Shown: positions 27,935 to 40,632 of the stretch, piece by piece
How positions within the stretch are numbered: the first letter of the stretch is position 1
Layout: the number at the start of each line of letters is the position of its first letter
Origin: Staphylococcus chromogenes
GTDB lineage: Bacteria; Bacillota; Bacilli; Staphylococcales; Staphylococcaceae
Length of the DNA: 64,000 bases
Direction of reading: 5' to 3'
Assembly: GCF_029024625.1 (NCBI RefSeq)
Contig: NZ_CP118953.1
Location: forward strand, 1,612,001 to 1,676,000
Program-made: the position numbers and the translations under genes
Notes under the pieces: generated by a model
Databases searched by the model: none
Told to the model about the DNA's origin: nothing
The model's input: only the letters and a program-made list of their open reading frames with translations

Positions 27935-28912
27935 TTAAAATTCAAGTGTTTCTTTTGCTTTTTCTAAGATGTCATTTTTATTTGGTAACCAAACATTTTC
28001 AGCTTGTGTAAATGGATAAACTGTATCTGGTGCAGAAACACGTCCGATAGGTGCTTCTAATGAAAGTATAGCGCGCTCTGATAATTCAGAAACCACATTT
28101 GCACCCACACCTGCTTGTTTTTGTGCTTCTTGAGCGACAACCACGCGTCCAGTTTTTTCTGTTGATTTAACAATCGTATCAATATCAAGTGGTTGAATTG
28201 TACGTAAGTCAATCACTTCAACAGAATGACCTTCTTTTTCAAGTTCTTCTGCAGCTTTTAATGATTCTTGAACCATTGCACCATATGCGATGATTGTTAA
28301 GTCTGAACCTTCACGTTTAACGTTCGCTTTACCAAGTTCAATTGTATATTCTTCTTCAGGTACATCTTCACGGAATGAACGATATAATTTCATATGTTCT
28401 AAGAAGACAACTGGATCATTGCTACGGATACTTTCGATAAGTAAACCTTTAGCATCATATGGACCAGATGGAATAACAACTTTAAGACCAGGTGATTGCG
28501 CTAATAGACCTTCTAAGTTATCAGCGTGTAATTCTGGTGTGTGTACACCCCCACCGAATGGTGTACGAATTGTAACTGGTGCTGTTTTTGAGTTACCAGA
28601 ACGGAAACGGTGACGTGCAATTTGACCTGCAATTGAGTCAAATACTTCGAATACGAAACCTAAGAATTGTACTTCCATAATTGGACGATAACCTTGTGTT
28701 GTTAAACCTAATGCTAATCCACCAATACCAGATTCAGCTAAAGGTGTATCGAAAACGCGGTCTTCACCGAATTCTTTTTGTAAACCTTCAGTTACACGGA
28801 ATACACCACCATTAACACCTACGTCTTCACCAAAAATCAAAGTGTTTTCGTCATTTTTAAGTTCAGTTGCTAGCGCATTGTTAATCGCTTGAACCATTGT
28901 CATTTGTGCCAT
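27935..28912 (-). CDS. pdhB: pyruvate dehydrogenase E1 component, beta subunit
   Basis: A 325-residue protein completing the thiamine-diphosphate-dependent E1 alpha2beta2 heterotetramer. Recognisable blocks are [36 protein letters not shown], and the C-terminal transketolase domain [23 protein letters not shown]. It starts four bases after the pdhA stop, with GGAG in the end of pdhA. Confidence 0.96.
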   Translation of the reverse strand: MAQMTMVQAINNALATELKNDENTLIFGEDVGVNGGVFRVTEGLQKEFGEDRVFDTPLAESGIGGLALGLTTQGYRPIMEVQFLGFVFEVFDSIAGQIARHRFRSGNSKTAPVTIRTPFGGGVHTPELHADNLEGLLAQSPGLKVVIPSGPYDAKGLLIESIRSNDPVVFLEHMKLYRSFREDVPEEEYTIELGKANVKREGSDLTIIAYGAMVQESLKAAEELEKEGHSVEVIDLRTIQPLDIDTIVKSTEKTGRVVVAQEAQKQAGVGANVVSELSERAILSLEAPIGRVSAPDTVYPFTQAENVWLPNKNDILEKAKETLEF

Positions 28913-28915
28913 GGC

Positions 28916-30028
<1,113 letters not shown>

Positions 30029-30095
30029 TCAATTCACCATACCTTTCCCGTTTTATATAGTTCATCTTTACATAGTTTAACATATTTTTTATGAC

Positions 30096-30183
30096 CTGTT
30101 AAACAGTTTTACACAACTTCTGTAACAGTTGGTACCATTACAGTCATCGTAACTGTTACATTAAATTTATGAAACTGTTATAG
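30096..30183. repeat. four ACTGTTA/TAACAGT-type boxes upstream of pdhA
   Basis: CTGTTAAACAG (30096-30106, self-palindromic), TGTAACAGTT (30121-30130), AACTGTTACA (30151-30160, exact inverted copy of the second) and AAACTGTTATAG (30172-30183). Copies two and three form a 10-bp inverted repeat with a 20-base spacer. No T tract is present, so an operator is more likely than a terminator. Confidence 0.6.
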
Positions 30184-30188
30184 TGAAA

Positions 30189-30818
30189 TCACTTGAAATA
30201 CTGGTCAATATCACTTTTTTCTTTTTGAACTTTTTTGATTGAATTTGTGTAATTATCTACTTTACTTTTCATTTGCTTTTGCGCATCTACTAAAGATTTT
30301 GAGCGGGTGTCAATTTCTTCTTGTGTGCCAGATTGACCCGTAAAGTAACTGAATAAATTCTTTTCTTTATTAATCACATTTTGATAGCCTTTAACGAAAT
30401 CGGAATGTGTTTGATATTTCTTTTCCATAGCTTGATTAAATTCTTCAAACTGTTTTTTCTTTTCTTTATCTTCTATTTTACTTACATCATTTTTAATTTT
30501 TTTAAATTCTTGCTCTGATTTGTCCATGGCTTTGACTTCTTTTTTTAATTCTTTGTCACGTTCATTTGTGTTTTTAAGTACCTTTTGAACTTGATCTTGA
30601 ACTGAATTAATGTCTTTACCACTGATTTCTTTAGTTAGTTTCTCTTTTTCTTTTTCTAATTTATTCATTGATTGATTCACTGCTTGGATAGGTTGCTCTG
30701 CTTTTTGAATCTTGTCTAATCCATCATTGTAACTTTTAATTTGTTCATCATCATTATTACATGCGACAAGTAATACACTCGATGCGATGAGTACACTCAA
30801 TGATCTTTTAAATTTCAT
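30189..30818 (-). CDS. ykyA: YkyA family putative lipoprotein
   Basis: A 209-residue lipoprotein with signal peptide and lipobox LLVAC (MKFKRSLSVLIASSVLLVACNN). The mature part is a Lys/Glu/Gln-rich, coiled-coil-like helical rod (repeated KEKEKL, KELKKEVKAMDK, IEDKEKKKQFEEF). AAGGAGG lies before ATG 30818; the longer in-frame start at 30878 would bury the signal peptide. Bacillus ykyA lies between the same neighbours (deformylase and pdhA). Function unknown; the family is described as putative cell-wall binding. Confidence 0.85.
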   Translation of the reverse strand: MKFKRSLSVLIASSVLLVACNNDDEQIKSYNDGLDKIQKAEQPIQAVNQSMNKLEKEKEKLTKEISGKDINSVQDQVQKVLKNTNERDKELKKEVKAMDKSEQEFKKIKNDVSKIEDKEKKKQFEEFNQAMEKKYQTHSDFVKGYQNVINKEKNLFSYFTGQSGTQEEIDTRSKSLVDAQKQMKSKVDNYTNSIKKVQKEKSDIDQYFK

Positions 30819-30942
30819 TATATTGGTTGCCTCCTTCTTTTCACTCGTAATAGTAATGAAAACAAGTTGATAAATCAAACAATATTATTATGACTCTTTC
30901 TCATTTATCTGATATATTATTGAATAAGGAAGGTGTCATAAT

Positions 30943-31494
30943 ATGCTAACAATGAAAGATATTATACGCGATGGACATCCCACACTTCGTCAAAAAGCAG
31001 AAGAAGTCAAATTTCCTTTATCTAATGAAGAGAAAGAAACCTTTTTAGCGATGCAAACATTTTTACATCATAGCCAAGACCCTGAAATGTCAGAGAAATA
31101 TCACTTACGTAGTGGTGTTGGCTTGGCAGCGCCACAGATAAATGTGCCAAAACGTGTTTTCGCCATTTATCTTCCTGATGATGGAAATGGTAAGAGTTAC
31201 GACATGATTCTCATTAACCCTAAAATTGTCAGCTATAGCGTTCAAGAAGGTTATCTCCCTACAGGAGAGGGATGTTTAAGTGTGGACGAAGATATCCCTG
31301 GACTTGTCCATCGTCACTATAGAATTAAAATTAAAGCCTATGATTTAGAAGGCAAAGAATTTAGTTTAAGACTCAAAGGCTATCCTGCTATCGTATTTCA
31401 ACACGAATTAGATCATTTAAACGGCGTGATGTTTTACGATCACATCAACCAAGATCAGCCTCTTCAACCGCATGAAAATGCAATAGAAGTCTAA
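30943..31494 (+). CDS. def: peptide deformylase
   Basis: A 183-residue metalloenzyme that removes the formyl group from nascent chains. All three family motifs are present: GVGLAAPQ (58-65), EGCLS and HELDHLNG, giving the Cys and two His metal ligands. The length with an insertion before motif 1 marks the type 2 enzyme of Gram-positives. GAAGGTG precedes the ATG. Confidence 0.96.
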   Translation: MLTMKDIIRDGHPTLRQKAEEVKFPLSNEEKETFLAMQTFLHHSQDPEMSEKYHLRSGVGLAAPQINVPKRVFAIYLPDDGNGKSYDMILINPKIVSYSVQEGYLPTGEGCLSVDEDIPGLVHRHYRIKIKAYDLEGKEFSLRLKGYPAIVFQHELDHLNGVMFYDHINQDQPLQPHENAIEV

Positions 31495-31496
31495 TC

Positions 31497-31557
31497 AAAA
31501 CCACCTAAGCACAACTATAGGCTTTCAGTACATCCTTGGTTGTCTTAGGTGGTTTTT
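31497..31557. terminator. terminator between def and the convergent small gene
   Basis: AAAACCACCTAAG (31497-31509) and CTTAGGTGGTTTT (31544-31556) form a 13-bp stem, with inner ACAAC/GTTGT pairing and a T tail. It overlaps the stop codon of the reverse-strand gene. Confidence 0.88.
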
Positions 31558-31825
31558 AAATAAATTCGTCTCGGCGTTCAGAAAAATGAATATTTAACGT
31601 ACTGAGCTCTGATTTTACTTGTTCAAACGTTTCAATATCTAAGAATTCTGGGTCATGATCATGTCTAACATAATGATGGTTACTTTCTGAGGGACTTGGT
31701 TCGTTATATTCAAAAAACATTGTGACTTCATTTTCTCTAATTTCAAAAAGAATACTTTTGAGCTGTTTATCTTCTCTTTGTTGCTCTGTCTTAACCTCTT
31801 CGATAATCGTATCGGCTTTTTTCAT
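31556..31825 (-). CDS. conserved hypothetical protein
   Basis: An 89-residue acidic soluble protein (MKKADTIIEEVKTEQQREDKQL...) with a His-rich middle (SNHHYVRHDHDPEFLD). AGGTG lies six bases before ATG 31825; ATG 31831 and GTG 31834 overlap the ribosome site. I do not recognise a domain. A gene of this type lies beside def in other staphylococci as far as I recall. Confidence 0.7.
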   Translation of the reverse strand: MKKADTIIEEVKTEQQREDKQLKSILFEIRENEVTMFFEYNEPSPSESNHHYVRHDHDPEFLDIETFEQVKSELSTLNIHFSERRDEFI

Positions 31826-32144
31826 TAACATCACCTATTTCACACATTTTAATATACGTATTTCATTCAACTCAGTGCTACTATCAGTTTATCACAAACT
31901 GCTTTATTTATCTGAATACATAAGGTAAAATGAATAATAACAAGTTAAAGGTACAATCAGAATTTGTGCCTTCTGAACGGGTTTATCACAATACATATGC
32001 AAATTACTAAGTGAATGTATGAATGGGTTGAATAAAGCGAATTTTGAAACGTCTACTTATTCAATTCATATTTTTTATTTTCATGTAAAAGCACTTAGAT
32101 CGTTGCATTATCATTATTTTTCAAATTCTAGGAGGAAATTATAA
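31826..32144. other. intergenic region before rpoY-rnjA
   Basis: No convincing gene. It holds small hairpins (AGTTTATCACAAACT at 31887-31901; GGTACAA/TTGTGCC at about 31950-31971) and presumably the rpoY promoter. A 26-codon ORF at 31930 has only an AAGG site four bases upstream and is not called. Confidence 0.5.
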
Positions 32145-34042
<1,898 letters not shown>

Positions 34043-34063
34043 TCTTATTATTTATGAGTTATC

Positions 34064-34099
34064 ATCAGCCTGCCCCACATTGGGGTAGGTTGATTTTAT
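34064..34099 (+). terminator. terminator after rnjA
   Basis: ATCAGCCTGCCCCA (34064-34077) pairs with TGGGGTAGGTTGAT (34081-34094) with G-T wobbles. TTTTATAT tail. Confidence 0.85.
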
Positions 34100-34109
34100 A
34101 TATAAAATA

Positions 34110-34139
34110 ACGGATTTGGAATAGTCTCCAAATCCGTAT
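34110..34139 (-). terminator. terminator after ktrA
   Basis: ACGGATTTGGA (34110-34120) and TCCAAATCCGT (34127-34137) form an 11-bp stem with a 6-base loop. On the reverse strand TATTTTATAT follows. Confidence 0.85.
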
Positions 34140-34799
34140 TTAATGCGCCATTTTTTTCTCATAACGTGTGAGATCATTATCATGACCAATCATAATTAAA
34201 ATATCATCAAACTCTAAAACCATATCAGGATCAGGCGCTACGATAATTTCTTTTCCTCGTTTAATGGCAATAATATTAATGCCATAATTCGCACGGATAT
34301 CCAACTCTACTAAACTGCGCCCAGCTAATTTTTCCATCACTCTCATTTCGATAATAGAGTGTTCATCAGATAATTCAAGGTAATCTAGCACGGTACCACT
34401 GGCCACGTTATGTGCGATTCGACGTCCCATATCGCGCTCGGGATGAACAACCGTATCAGCCCCGATTTTATTTAATATTTTTGCATGGTAATCGTTTTGT
34501 GCTTTTGCAGTTACTTTTTTAACACCTAATTCTTTTAAAATAAGGGTTGTTAAAGTACTCGCTTGAATATTCTCACCAATAGCCACAATCACATGATCGA
34601 AGTTACGAATCCCTAAACTTTTCATAACGGCTTCATCTGTGGTATCTGCAACAACTGCATGTGTGGCGATATCACTGTACTCATCAACACGATGTTCATC
34701 ACTATCAATGGCCATGACATCCATATCAAGCGCATTCAGTTCTCGTACGATACTTCCACCGAAGCGCCCTAATCCTATCACTACATATTCCTTATCCAT
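34140..34799 (-). CDS. ktrA: Ktr potassium transporter regulatory (RCK) subunit
   Basis: A 219-residue cytoplasmic regulator of K+ uptake. The RCK_N domain (residues 1-130) has the nucleotide-binding GLGRFGGSIVREL and acidic strand end AIDSDE. The RCK_C domain (about 135-219) resembles those that bind c-di-AMP in S. aureus KtrA/KtrC. No membrane Ktr partner is encoded nearby, which is normal for staphylococci, where ktrB/ktrD lie elsewhere. The naming (ktrA versus ktrC) varies between authors. Confidence 0.9.
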   Translation of the reverse strand: MDKEYVVIGLGRFGGSIVRELNALDMDVMAIDSDEHRVDEYSDIATHAVVADTTDEAVMKSLGIRNFDHVIVAIGENIQASTLTTLILKELGVKKVTAKAQNDYHAKILNKIGADTVVHPERDMGRRIAHNVASGTVLDYLELSDEHSIIEMRVMEKLAGRSLVELDIRANYGINIIAIKRGKEIIVAPDPDMVLEFDDILIMIGHDNDLTRYEKKMAH

Positions 34800-34971
34800 G
34801 TTTTACCTCCGAAAATCGAAAAGATAGGCGTCGACATCTTATTTTTTAATTTATATGAAAATAATGTTTCCGCGCCATTAAAACGTTTTACTCACAATAC
34901 ATACGACAGTAGAGAATCAAAACATTTCATTACACTCACTGTCATAACAATTTTATCCACTTACAATACCC

Positions 34972-35991
34972 TTATTTTCTACCTCTGACATACCCTTTGT
35001 CAAATACAAATAGTTTTAGAAGTAACCCTAAGGAAGGTAATAATAAAATTAAGCCTAAGACGAAAACAATGATTAATGCGAGCGCCATACTATCATTTGT
35101 GACAGCATGGTCAATACGCACATAAGGATATAATAGATAAGGTAATTTACTTAAACCATAGCCGAAAAATGCAGTTCCCATTTGAATAATGACAAATAAG
35201 AAGGCAAGACCGTGGGCTTTTTTTAGTAATGTTAAAATACCTGCCACGAAGAATGCAATTAGACTGATAATAAATAACCATCCATAATCGAAAACTGCTG
35301 CATCAAAATGCGCTTTATTTTGAACACGTAAAGATAGAAAAACAAACAATGAGACCATGATCATCGGTGCACCCCACATTAAGAACCATTTTCTCACAAG
35401 GGCATAGGCTGGCCAATCTTTGGCTCTGGCTGCGTAAAAAGTTAAAAAACCAGATGAAATATACAGTACAGAAACGATTGAGAGTAGTACAACAGACCAA
35501 CCAAAAGGACTCAGTAATAGCGCTATCCAGTCTAAATCCACGCGATCTGTTGATGTCCGAATCAAATAGCCACCTTCAGCAATAGTTAATGCTGTTGAAA
35601 GTGAAGCTGGAATCAATAATCCTGAGACTGCATAAATCATTAACCAAGATAACTTGGAGTCTTGACCGTAGTTTTCAAAAGCATAAAAAGCGCCTCTAGC
35701 TGCGATTAACAATAAAGCGATGGATCCAGGAATAAGTAAGGCGGTTCCAAAATAGTAAGCAGAATCCGGGAAAAACCCTACAATACCGACAAAGAAAAAG
35801 ACGAAAAAGACATTCGTCACTTCCCATACTGGATTCAAATAACGTTGAATCAAGGTATTCACTTTCTTTGATTCTCCAAACAATTTAGCATGTAATGAAA
35901 AGAATCCTGCACCAAAGTCTATCGATGCAACGATGATGTAACCGAAAAGGAAAAGCCATAGCACCGTAATGCCTATCATTTCATAACTCAT
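34972..35991 (-). CDS. cydB: cytochrome bd quinol oxidase subunit II
   Basis: A 339-residue membrane subunit with eight or nine segments, pairing with CydA in the bd-type terminal oxidase that works at low oxygen. The N-terminal WLFLFGYIIVASIDFGAGFFSLHA block and RYLNPVWEVTNVFFVFFFVGIVGFFP are typical of the family (quoted only in parts). Its ATG overlaps the cydA stop by four bases. Confidence 0.93.
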   Translation of the reverse strand: MSYEMIGITVLWLFLFGYIIVASIDFGAGFFSLHAKLFGESKKVNTLIQRYLNPVWEVTNVFFVFFFVGIVGFFPDSAYYFGTALLIPGSIALLLIAARGAFYAFENYGQDSKLSWLMIYAVSGLLIPASLSTALTIAEGGYLIRTSTDRVDLDWIALLLSPFGWSVVLLSIVSVLYISSGFLTFYAARAKDWPAYALVRKWFLMWGAPMIMVSLFVFLSLRVQNKAHFDAAVFDYGWLFIISLIAFFVAGILTLLKKAHGLAFLFVIIQMGTAFFGYGLSKLPYLLYPYVRIDHAVTNDSMALALIIVFVLGLILLLPSLGLLLKLFVFDKGYVRGRK

Positions 35992-37340
35992 AATTGGTCC
36001 TCCCTTCTCTCAGCTTCAATTTTCTCTATTTCTTTAGCGATAGGTCTATTTTTAAACATACGAATGAGTACAAAGCTCGCTGAAAATAAAAGAACAAAAT
36101 ATAATAAGGCGAATAGAATCGTTACAAATGGTAAGCCACCTGCTGTCGTCGCTGCATCTTGAACTTTTAATATTCCTCTGACCATCCAAGGTTGACGTCC
36201 GAGTTCTGTTAAAAACCATCCAAATTCAATCGCCAACATACTAGCAGGACCCGTCAGTAAAATGGCATACAATAACCCTTTATGATTTGGATTCCATTTT
36301 TTAATCCACATTGCGAGTACATAAACGGCAGAAACAACAAAACAAAATATGCCAAATGTCACCATTAAATCAAAGAAATAGTGCACAATAAGGGGTGGTA
36401 ATTCCTCTTTCGGAAATTCATTTAAGCCTTTAACTTTTGTATCAAAGCTAGAATCTGATAGGAAACTTAACGCCCCTGGAATATGAACTGCTCCTTTTAC
36501 TTCTTGCGTAGATTCATCTAAAACACCAAATAAAACAAGATCTGCCTTAGATTCAGTATTAAAATGCCATTCATATGCCGCTAATTTTTCGGGTTGATGC
36601 TGATGCAAGAATTTTGCAGATAAATCACCTGCTAACATTGAAAACAATGAGAAAATTAAGCCTGCAATCATCGTCAATTTAAGTGCTTTTTGATGATATG
36701 TTCGATCTTCTTTCACTTTATTTTTTAGTAGTTTAAAAGCTGCGATTGTTGCTAAAATAAAAGCCATTGTCATTAGGGCAGTCGCAATCACATGAAAAGA
36801 TCTTACAAAAAAGGAAGCATTAAACATCGCTGCAATAGGATCTACATTTACCATTCTCCCCCCAGAAATTTCCATGCCTGCTGGCGTGTTCATAAATGAG
36901 TTGACAGACGTAATGAAAAAAGCTGAAAATGTTCCCCCTATGATGACAGGTATGCTAATTAAGAAATGAATCCATTGATTTTTAAACCGATTCCATGTAT
37001 ATAAATAGATACTTAAAAATATTGCTTCAAAGAAAAAAGCGAATGTTTCCATAAAGAGGGGTAATGCAATGACATGACCCCCAATGCGCATAAAGGTTGG
37101 CCATAACAATGAAAGTTGTAGACCAATAATCGTACCTGTGACGACGCCAACAGCTACAGTAATCGTATATCCTTTCGCCCACCGCTTTGCTAAAGCGAGA
37201 TATTGTGAATTTTTCTTTTTGATTGCTAAAAACTCTGCGATTGCGAAAAATAATGGCATCCCCACACCAATGGTCGCAAATATAATATGGACAGCAAGCG
37301 TCATTCCCGTGAGAAAACGACTGATTTCCACTGCATCCAT
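35988..37340 (-). CDS. cydA: cytochrome bd quinol oxidase subunit I
   Basis: A 450-residue haem-carrying subunit. Haem-ligand regions include His in GMTLAVHIIFATIG and the later FVRSFHVIATALMT and AGLIFSL blocks; GRQPWMVRG near the C-terminus is a family hallmark. AAAGGAGTG precedes ATG 37340, giving MDAVEISRFL; an upstream in-frame extension to 37412 has no ribosome site. A TATAAT (37377-37382, reverse strand) is a probable -10. No canonical Rex box is evident in the upstream region. Confidence 0.94.
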   Translation of the reverse strand: MDAVEISRFLTGMTLAVHIIFATIGVGMPLFFAIAEFLAIKKKNSQYLALAKRWAKGYTITVAVGVVTGTIIGLQLSLLWPTFMRIGGHVIALPLFMETFAFFFEAIFLSIYLYTWNRFKNQWIHFLISIPVIIGGTFSAFFITSVNSFMNTPAGMEISGGRMVNVDPIAAMFNASFFVRSFHVIATALMTMAFILATIAAFKLLKNKVKEDRTYHQKALKLTMIAGLIFSLFSMLAGDLSAKFLHQHQPEKLAAYEWHFNTESKADLVLFGVLDESTQEVKGAVHIPGALSFLSDSSFDTKVKGLNEFPKEELPPLIVHYFFDLMVTFGIFCFVVSAVYVLAMWIKKWNPNHKGLLYAILLTGPASMLAIEFGWFLTELGRQPWMVRGILKVQDAATTAGGLPFVTILFALLYFVLLFSASFVLIRMFKNRPIAKEIEKIEAERREDQL

Positions 37341-37500
37341 CTCATCACTCCTTTTATCTCTTTCCAAAGTAATTTCCATTATACTGAGGCCAGTCATGAA
37401 ACAGAATGACAATGCTTAATATAACATTGACAATTTATTGACATGTCGCAAAGTTGCCATAATTTTTAATTTGACATTTAACTTTATTCTTATATTTATT

Positions 37501-37529
37501 TTGACAATGAAAAGATGCTAAGATAATTT
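37501..37529 (+). promoter_or_regulatory. probable sigma-A promoter for the glutaredoxin-like gene
   Basis: TTGACA (37501-37506), 17-base spacer, TAATTT (37524-37529). The RBS GAAGGA and ATG 37563 follow. Confidence 0.6.
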
Positions 37530-37562
37530 AGTAGAAGAAGTAAGTAGAAAGAAGGATTCTTT

Positions 37563-37790
37563 ATGACCCAAATTATTATTTATACTCAAAATGATTGCCC
37601 ACCTTGTACGTTTATTAAAAATTATTTGACCGAAAAGCAAATTCCTTACGAAGAACGGAATATTAAAAATGGGACATATCGTCAACAAATGATCGACCAT
37701 GACGCATTTGCTACCCCATTTATTCTTCTTGATGATGAACCTATGTATCAAGTTGACCTAGACCGTTTGAATCAAAAGTTAGGGTTGTAA
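37563..37790 (+). CDS. glutaredoxin/NrdH-like thiol protein
   Basis: A 75-residue thioredoxin-fold protein with redox motif CPPC at residues 13-16 (NDCPPCTFIKNYL) and the cis-proline ATPF. The C-terminal part is shorter than typical thioredoxin, fitting glutaredoxin or NrdH. It probably acts as a general disulphide reductant in the cytoplasm. It diverges from cydA. Confidence 0.85.
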   Translation: MTQIIIYTQNDCPPCTFIKNYLTEKQIPYEERNIKNGTYRQQMIDHDAFATPFILLDDEPMYQVDLDRLNQKLGL

Positions 37791-37864
37791 ATTACGATAA
37801 TTAATAATTCTAGCTTTAGGATTTATAAATAAGCCGCATGCTTGGCATCACCCTCTTATACCAC

Positions 37865-37896
37865 AAAAGGCTGAGACAAAATCGTCTCAGCCTTTT
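37865..37896. terminator. bidirectional terminator between the glutaredoxin-like gene and ptsI
   Basis: AAAAGGCTGAGAC (37865-37877) and GTCTCAGCCTTTT (37884-37896) form a perfect 13-bp stem with a 6-base loop. Confidence 0.92.
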
Positions 37897-37913
37897 GGTG
37901 CATTTTTATTCAA

Positions 37914-39635
37914 TTATGCTTTAGATGTGTATGCGCGAACTAATTCTACAACTTCATCTACAGTTGAACATTGGATTGCTTTGTCTGCGAGATGTTGCAT
38001 TTCAGTTTGACTTAAATTTTTAATTTGACGACGTGCTTTTAAAATTGAGGTCGCACTCATTGAAAACTCGTCTAATCCTAAACCTAATAATAGCGGGATT
38101 GCCGTTTCATCTCCTGCCATTTCGCCACACATTCCTGTCCATTTACCTTCTTTATGAGAAGCTTCAATCACTTGTTTCACAAGACGTAAAATCGCTGGGT
38201 TGTATGGTTGGTATAAATAAGACACGCGTTCTGACATACGGTCAGCCGCCATAGTGTATTGAATCAAGTCATTTGTACCAATACTAAAGAAATCGACTTC
38301 TTTAGCAAAGACATCTGCAAGCGCTGCTGTAGATGGAATTTCCACCATGATACCGAGTTCGATATCATCGCTCACTTTAACGCCTTCACTTTCAAGGTTC
38401 GCCTTTTCCTCTAATAATAATGCTTTGGCATCACGAAATTCTTGGACTGTTGCGACCATCGGGAACATGATATTGAGTTTTCCGTAAGTTGAAGCACGTA
38501 ACAGAGCACGTAACTGCGGACGGAAAATCTCAGTTTGATCTAAACAGAGACGAATGGCACGATAACCTAAAAATGGATTCATTTCTTTCGGTAAGTTAAG
38601 ATAAGGTAATTCTTTATCGCCACCGATGTCTAATGTACGGACAACGACACGCTTATCTTTCATTTCTTCAAGTACCTTTTTATAGGCTTCGAATTGTTCT
38701 TCTTCTGAAGGCATAGTGTCACGCCCCATATACAAGAACTCAGTTCGGTATAAACCGATACCTTCAGCACCGTTATCTTTAACACCTTCTAAATCGTTAG
38801 GTGTGCCGATATTTGCAGCAAGTTCAACATGTTGACCATCTGCAGTTTTTGATGGCTCATCACGAAGTTTTTTCAATTCTTCACGATCAGCAAAGAAAGA
38901 TTGACGCTTATGTTGGTATGCTTTAACTTCATCCTCACTCGGATCGATGATAACATCACCTGTTAAACCATCAACAATAATCATATCACCTTGTTTGACT
39001 TGAGATGTAATCGCTTTTGTTCCAACAACTGCTGGAATTTCAAGCGAACGACTCATAATCGCAGAATGAGAAGTACGACCACCAATGTTTGTTACAAACC
39101 CTTGCACATATTGTTTATTCAATTGTGCCGTATCTGAAGGTGTTAAATCGTGACCAATAATGACAACACTTTCATCAATAATACTTGGATTTGGTAACTC
39201 TACACCTAAGATATGCGCTAACACACGTTTAGAAACGTCACGAATATCAGCCGCACGTTCTTTCATGTATTCATTATCCATAGATTCAAAAATTGTAATG
39301 AAATTTTGAGTCACTTCTGTAAGCGCATGAGGTGCACTTGCTTTTTCATCACGAATTTTACTTTCAATAGGCTGAATCAACTCTGGGTCATCTAAAACGA
39401 GTAGATGTGCATCAAAAATGGCCGCTTTATCTGGACCAAGTTGCTCTTCAGCATTATTTCTTATTTTTGTTAATTCAATCTTTGAATTTTTTAATGCTTC
39501 ATTAAATTTAAGCACTTCTGCTTCAGTATCGTTTGTTGTTGTTTCATTAAAACTCAAATCTGGTTCAATGAGCATATAGGCTTTGGCAATGGCAACACCA
39601 TCAGATGCTGCAATTCCTTTAATAATATCAGACAT
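37914..39635 (-). CDS. ptsI: PTS enzyme I (phosphoenolpyruvate-protein phosphotransferase)
   Basis: A 573-residue enzyme that takes phosphate from PEP and passes it to HPr. The active-site His is in [21 protein letters not shown] (parts: [10 protein letters not shown]). The PEP-binding barrel shows [12 protein letters not shown], the GTNDLIQY loop and GMCGEMAGD. The ATG overlaps the ptsH stop (TAATG), the standard arrangement. It is normal in length. Confidence 0.97.
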   Translation of the reverse strand: MSDIIKGIAASDGVAIAKAYMLIEPDLSFNETTTNDTEAEVLKFNEALKNSKIELTKIRNNAEEQLGPDKAAIFDAHLLVLDDPELIQPIESKIRDEKASAPHALTEVTQNFITIFESMDNEYMKERAADIRDVSKRVLAHILGVELPNPSIIDESVVIIGHDLTPSDTAQLNKQYVQGFVTNIGGRTSHSAIMSRSLEIPAVVGTKAITSQVKQGDMIIVDGLTGDVIIDPSEDEVKAYQHKRQSFFADREELKKLRDEPSKTADGQHVELAANIGTPNDLEGVKDNGAEGIGLYRTEFLYMGRDTMPSEEEQFEAYKKVLEEMKDKRVVVRTLDIGGDKELPYLNLPKEMNPFLGYRAIRLCLDQTEIFRPQLRALLRASTYGKLNIMFPMVATVQEFRDAKALLLEEKANLESEGVKVSDDIELGIMVEIPSTAALADVFAKEVDFFSIGTNDLIQYTMAADRMSERVSYLYQPYNPAILRLVKQVIEASHKEGKWTGMCGEMAGDETAIPLLLGLGLDEFSMSATSILKARRQIKNLSQTEMQHLADKAIQCSTVDEVVELVRAYTSKA

Positions 39636-39901
39636 TATTTTGTTAATCCTTCTTTTGATAAGACTTCAGAAATAGCTTGAATTGCTTCTTTTTCATCGCT
39701 ACCATCTGCGTAAATTGTAATCTCTGCGTCTTTACCTACACCTAAACTCATAACACCCATAATTGATTTTAAGTTAACTTTTTTAGCGTTGTACTCTAAT
39801 TGAATATCAGAATCAAATTTTGAAGCTGTTTGAACTAACATTGTCGCTGGGCGTGCGTGAATACCTGTTTCGTCAATAATTACGTATGATTGTTGTTCCA
39901 T
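39635..39901 (-). CDS. ptsH: phosphocarrier protein HPr
   Basis: An 88-residue PTS carrier. Catalytic His15 lies in [10 protein letters not shown], and the regulatory Ser46 in [10 protein letters not shown], the site for HPr kinase in Gram-positive catabolite control through CcpA. AAGGAGTAAGATAAAAG precedes the ATG. A plausible promoter (TTGAAA, 17 bases, TAATGT on the reverse strand) lies about 100 bases upstream, next to a palindrome. Confidence 0.97.
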   Translation of the reverse strand: MEQQSYVIIDETGIHARPATMLVQTASKFDSDIQLEYNAKKVNLKSIMGVMSLGVGKDAEITIYADGSDEKEAIQAISEVLSKEGLTK

Positions 39902-40002
39902 CTTTTATCTTACTCCTTCTATTCCATTAATACATTAGCATAAATTTATTTGTAAATTAGCTACTTAGCATTACATTACCAAAAAGTACATTTATTTTCA
40001 AT

Positions 40003-40032
40003 TCGAAAACAGTGGACACAATAGGTTTTCGA
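40003..40032. promoter_or_regulatory. palindrome upstream of the ptsHI promoter
   Basis: TCGAAAAC (40003-40010) and GTTTTCGA (40025-40032) are perfect inverted repeats over a 14-base spacer. On the reverse strand a TTGAAA -35 follows within two bases, and no T tract is present. It could be an operator, or an imperfect terminator for the gene at 40059. Confidence 0.5.
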
Positions 40033-40058
40033 AAGTTTTTTAACAATTTTTCGTCAGT

Positions 40059-40589
40059 TTACAAAAGTCCCTTTACAACATTTTCACATTTTTGAATATG
40101 TTCTTTGCCGACTTTCATCATAAAATAATAACTGATAGAGGCTGATACTGCTTGACCAACAAGTGGAAACCAGCGTGTTTGCTTTGCTGCCGTACGCTTC
40201 GCAACATCACGTATCACGACTTTTAAAATTCCTTTTGATACTTTTTTACCGATGAATTGACTCCCTTGAAGCGCTGCAGCCATTTTCACTCGGTTTTTCA
40301 TATCATCCGTCATTTTATTCACTTGCTTATGATCTAAGCCATAAATTTTATTAACATCTTCAATGATGTCGCGCATGAGTTTCATATCAACACCAAAATC
40401 AAATCCTGGAATAGGAATGACTGTTGCACCGGAAGATAGTAAAGCTTTCTTTTTAATCAATGCTTCAGCATGCTCACGACGTTTTTGAATGTCTACCTCT
40501 GTTTTAGGTAACACGTCTTTAACTTGGATATCTTCTATATTTAAAAATTTATTTTCAACCTTTTGTGTGATTTTATTTTTAATTCCCAT
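40059..40589 (-). CDS. conserved hypothetical protein, DUF697-like
   Basis: A 176-residue protein starting MGIKNKITQKVENKFLNIED. GGTGG lies before ATG 40589; the GTG at 40601 lies in that site. The C-terminal two thirds (GATVIPIPGFDFGVDMKLMRDIIEDVNKIYGLD..., VGQAVSASISYYFMMKVGKEHI) resemble the helical DUF697/YcjF-type membrane-associated family. Weakly hydrophobic helices are present, so it may associate with the membrane. Function unknown; located upstream of ptsHI. Confidence 0.65.
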   Translation of the reverse strand: MGIKNKITQKVENKFLNIEDIQVKDVLPKTEVDIQKRREHAEALIKKKALLSSGATVIPIPGFDFGVDMKLMRDIIEDVNKIYGLDHKQVNKMTDDMKNRVKMAAALQGSQFIGKKVSKGILKVVIRDVAKRTAAKQTRWFPLVGQAVSASISYYFMMKVGKEHIQKCENVVKGLL

Positions 40590-40632
40590 GATTATTGCCA
40601 CCTTTCAAGTATGTCGTAACAATATATACCCC

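Noticed and set aside
31930..32010. 26-codon ORF before rpoY
   Set aside because: Only AAGG four bases before ATG, too short, and no homologue I recognise.
34880..34889. cre-like AAAACGTTTT upstream of ktrA
   Set aside because: Palindromic core only; three mismatches to the CcpA cre consensus in the flanks, so not claimed.
37341..37412. Longer N-terminus for cydA
   Set aside because: The extension has no ribosome site and covers the probable -10; AAAGGAGTG fits ATG 37340.
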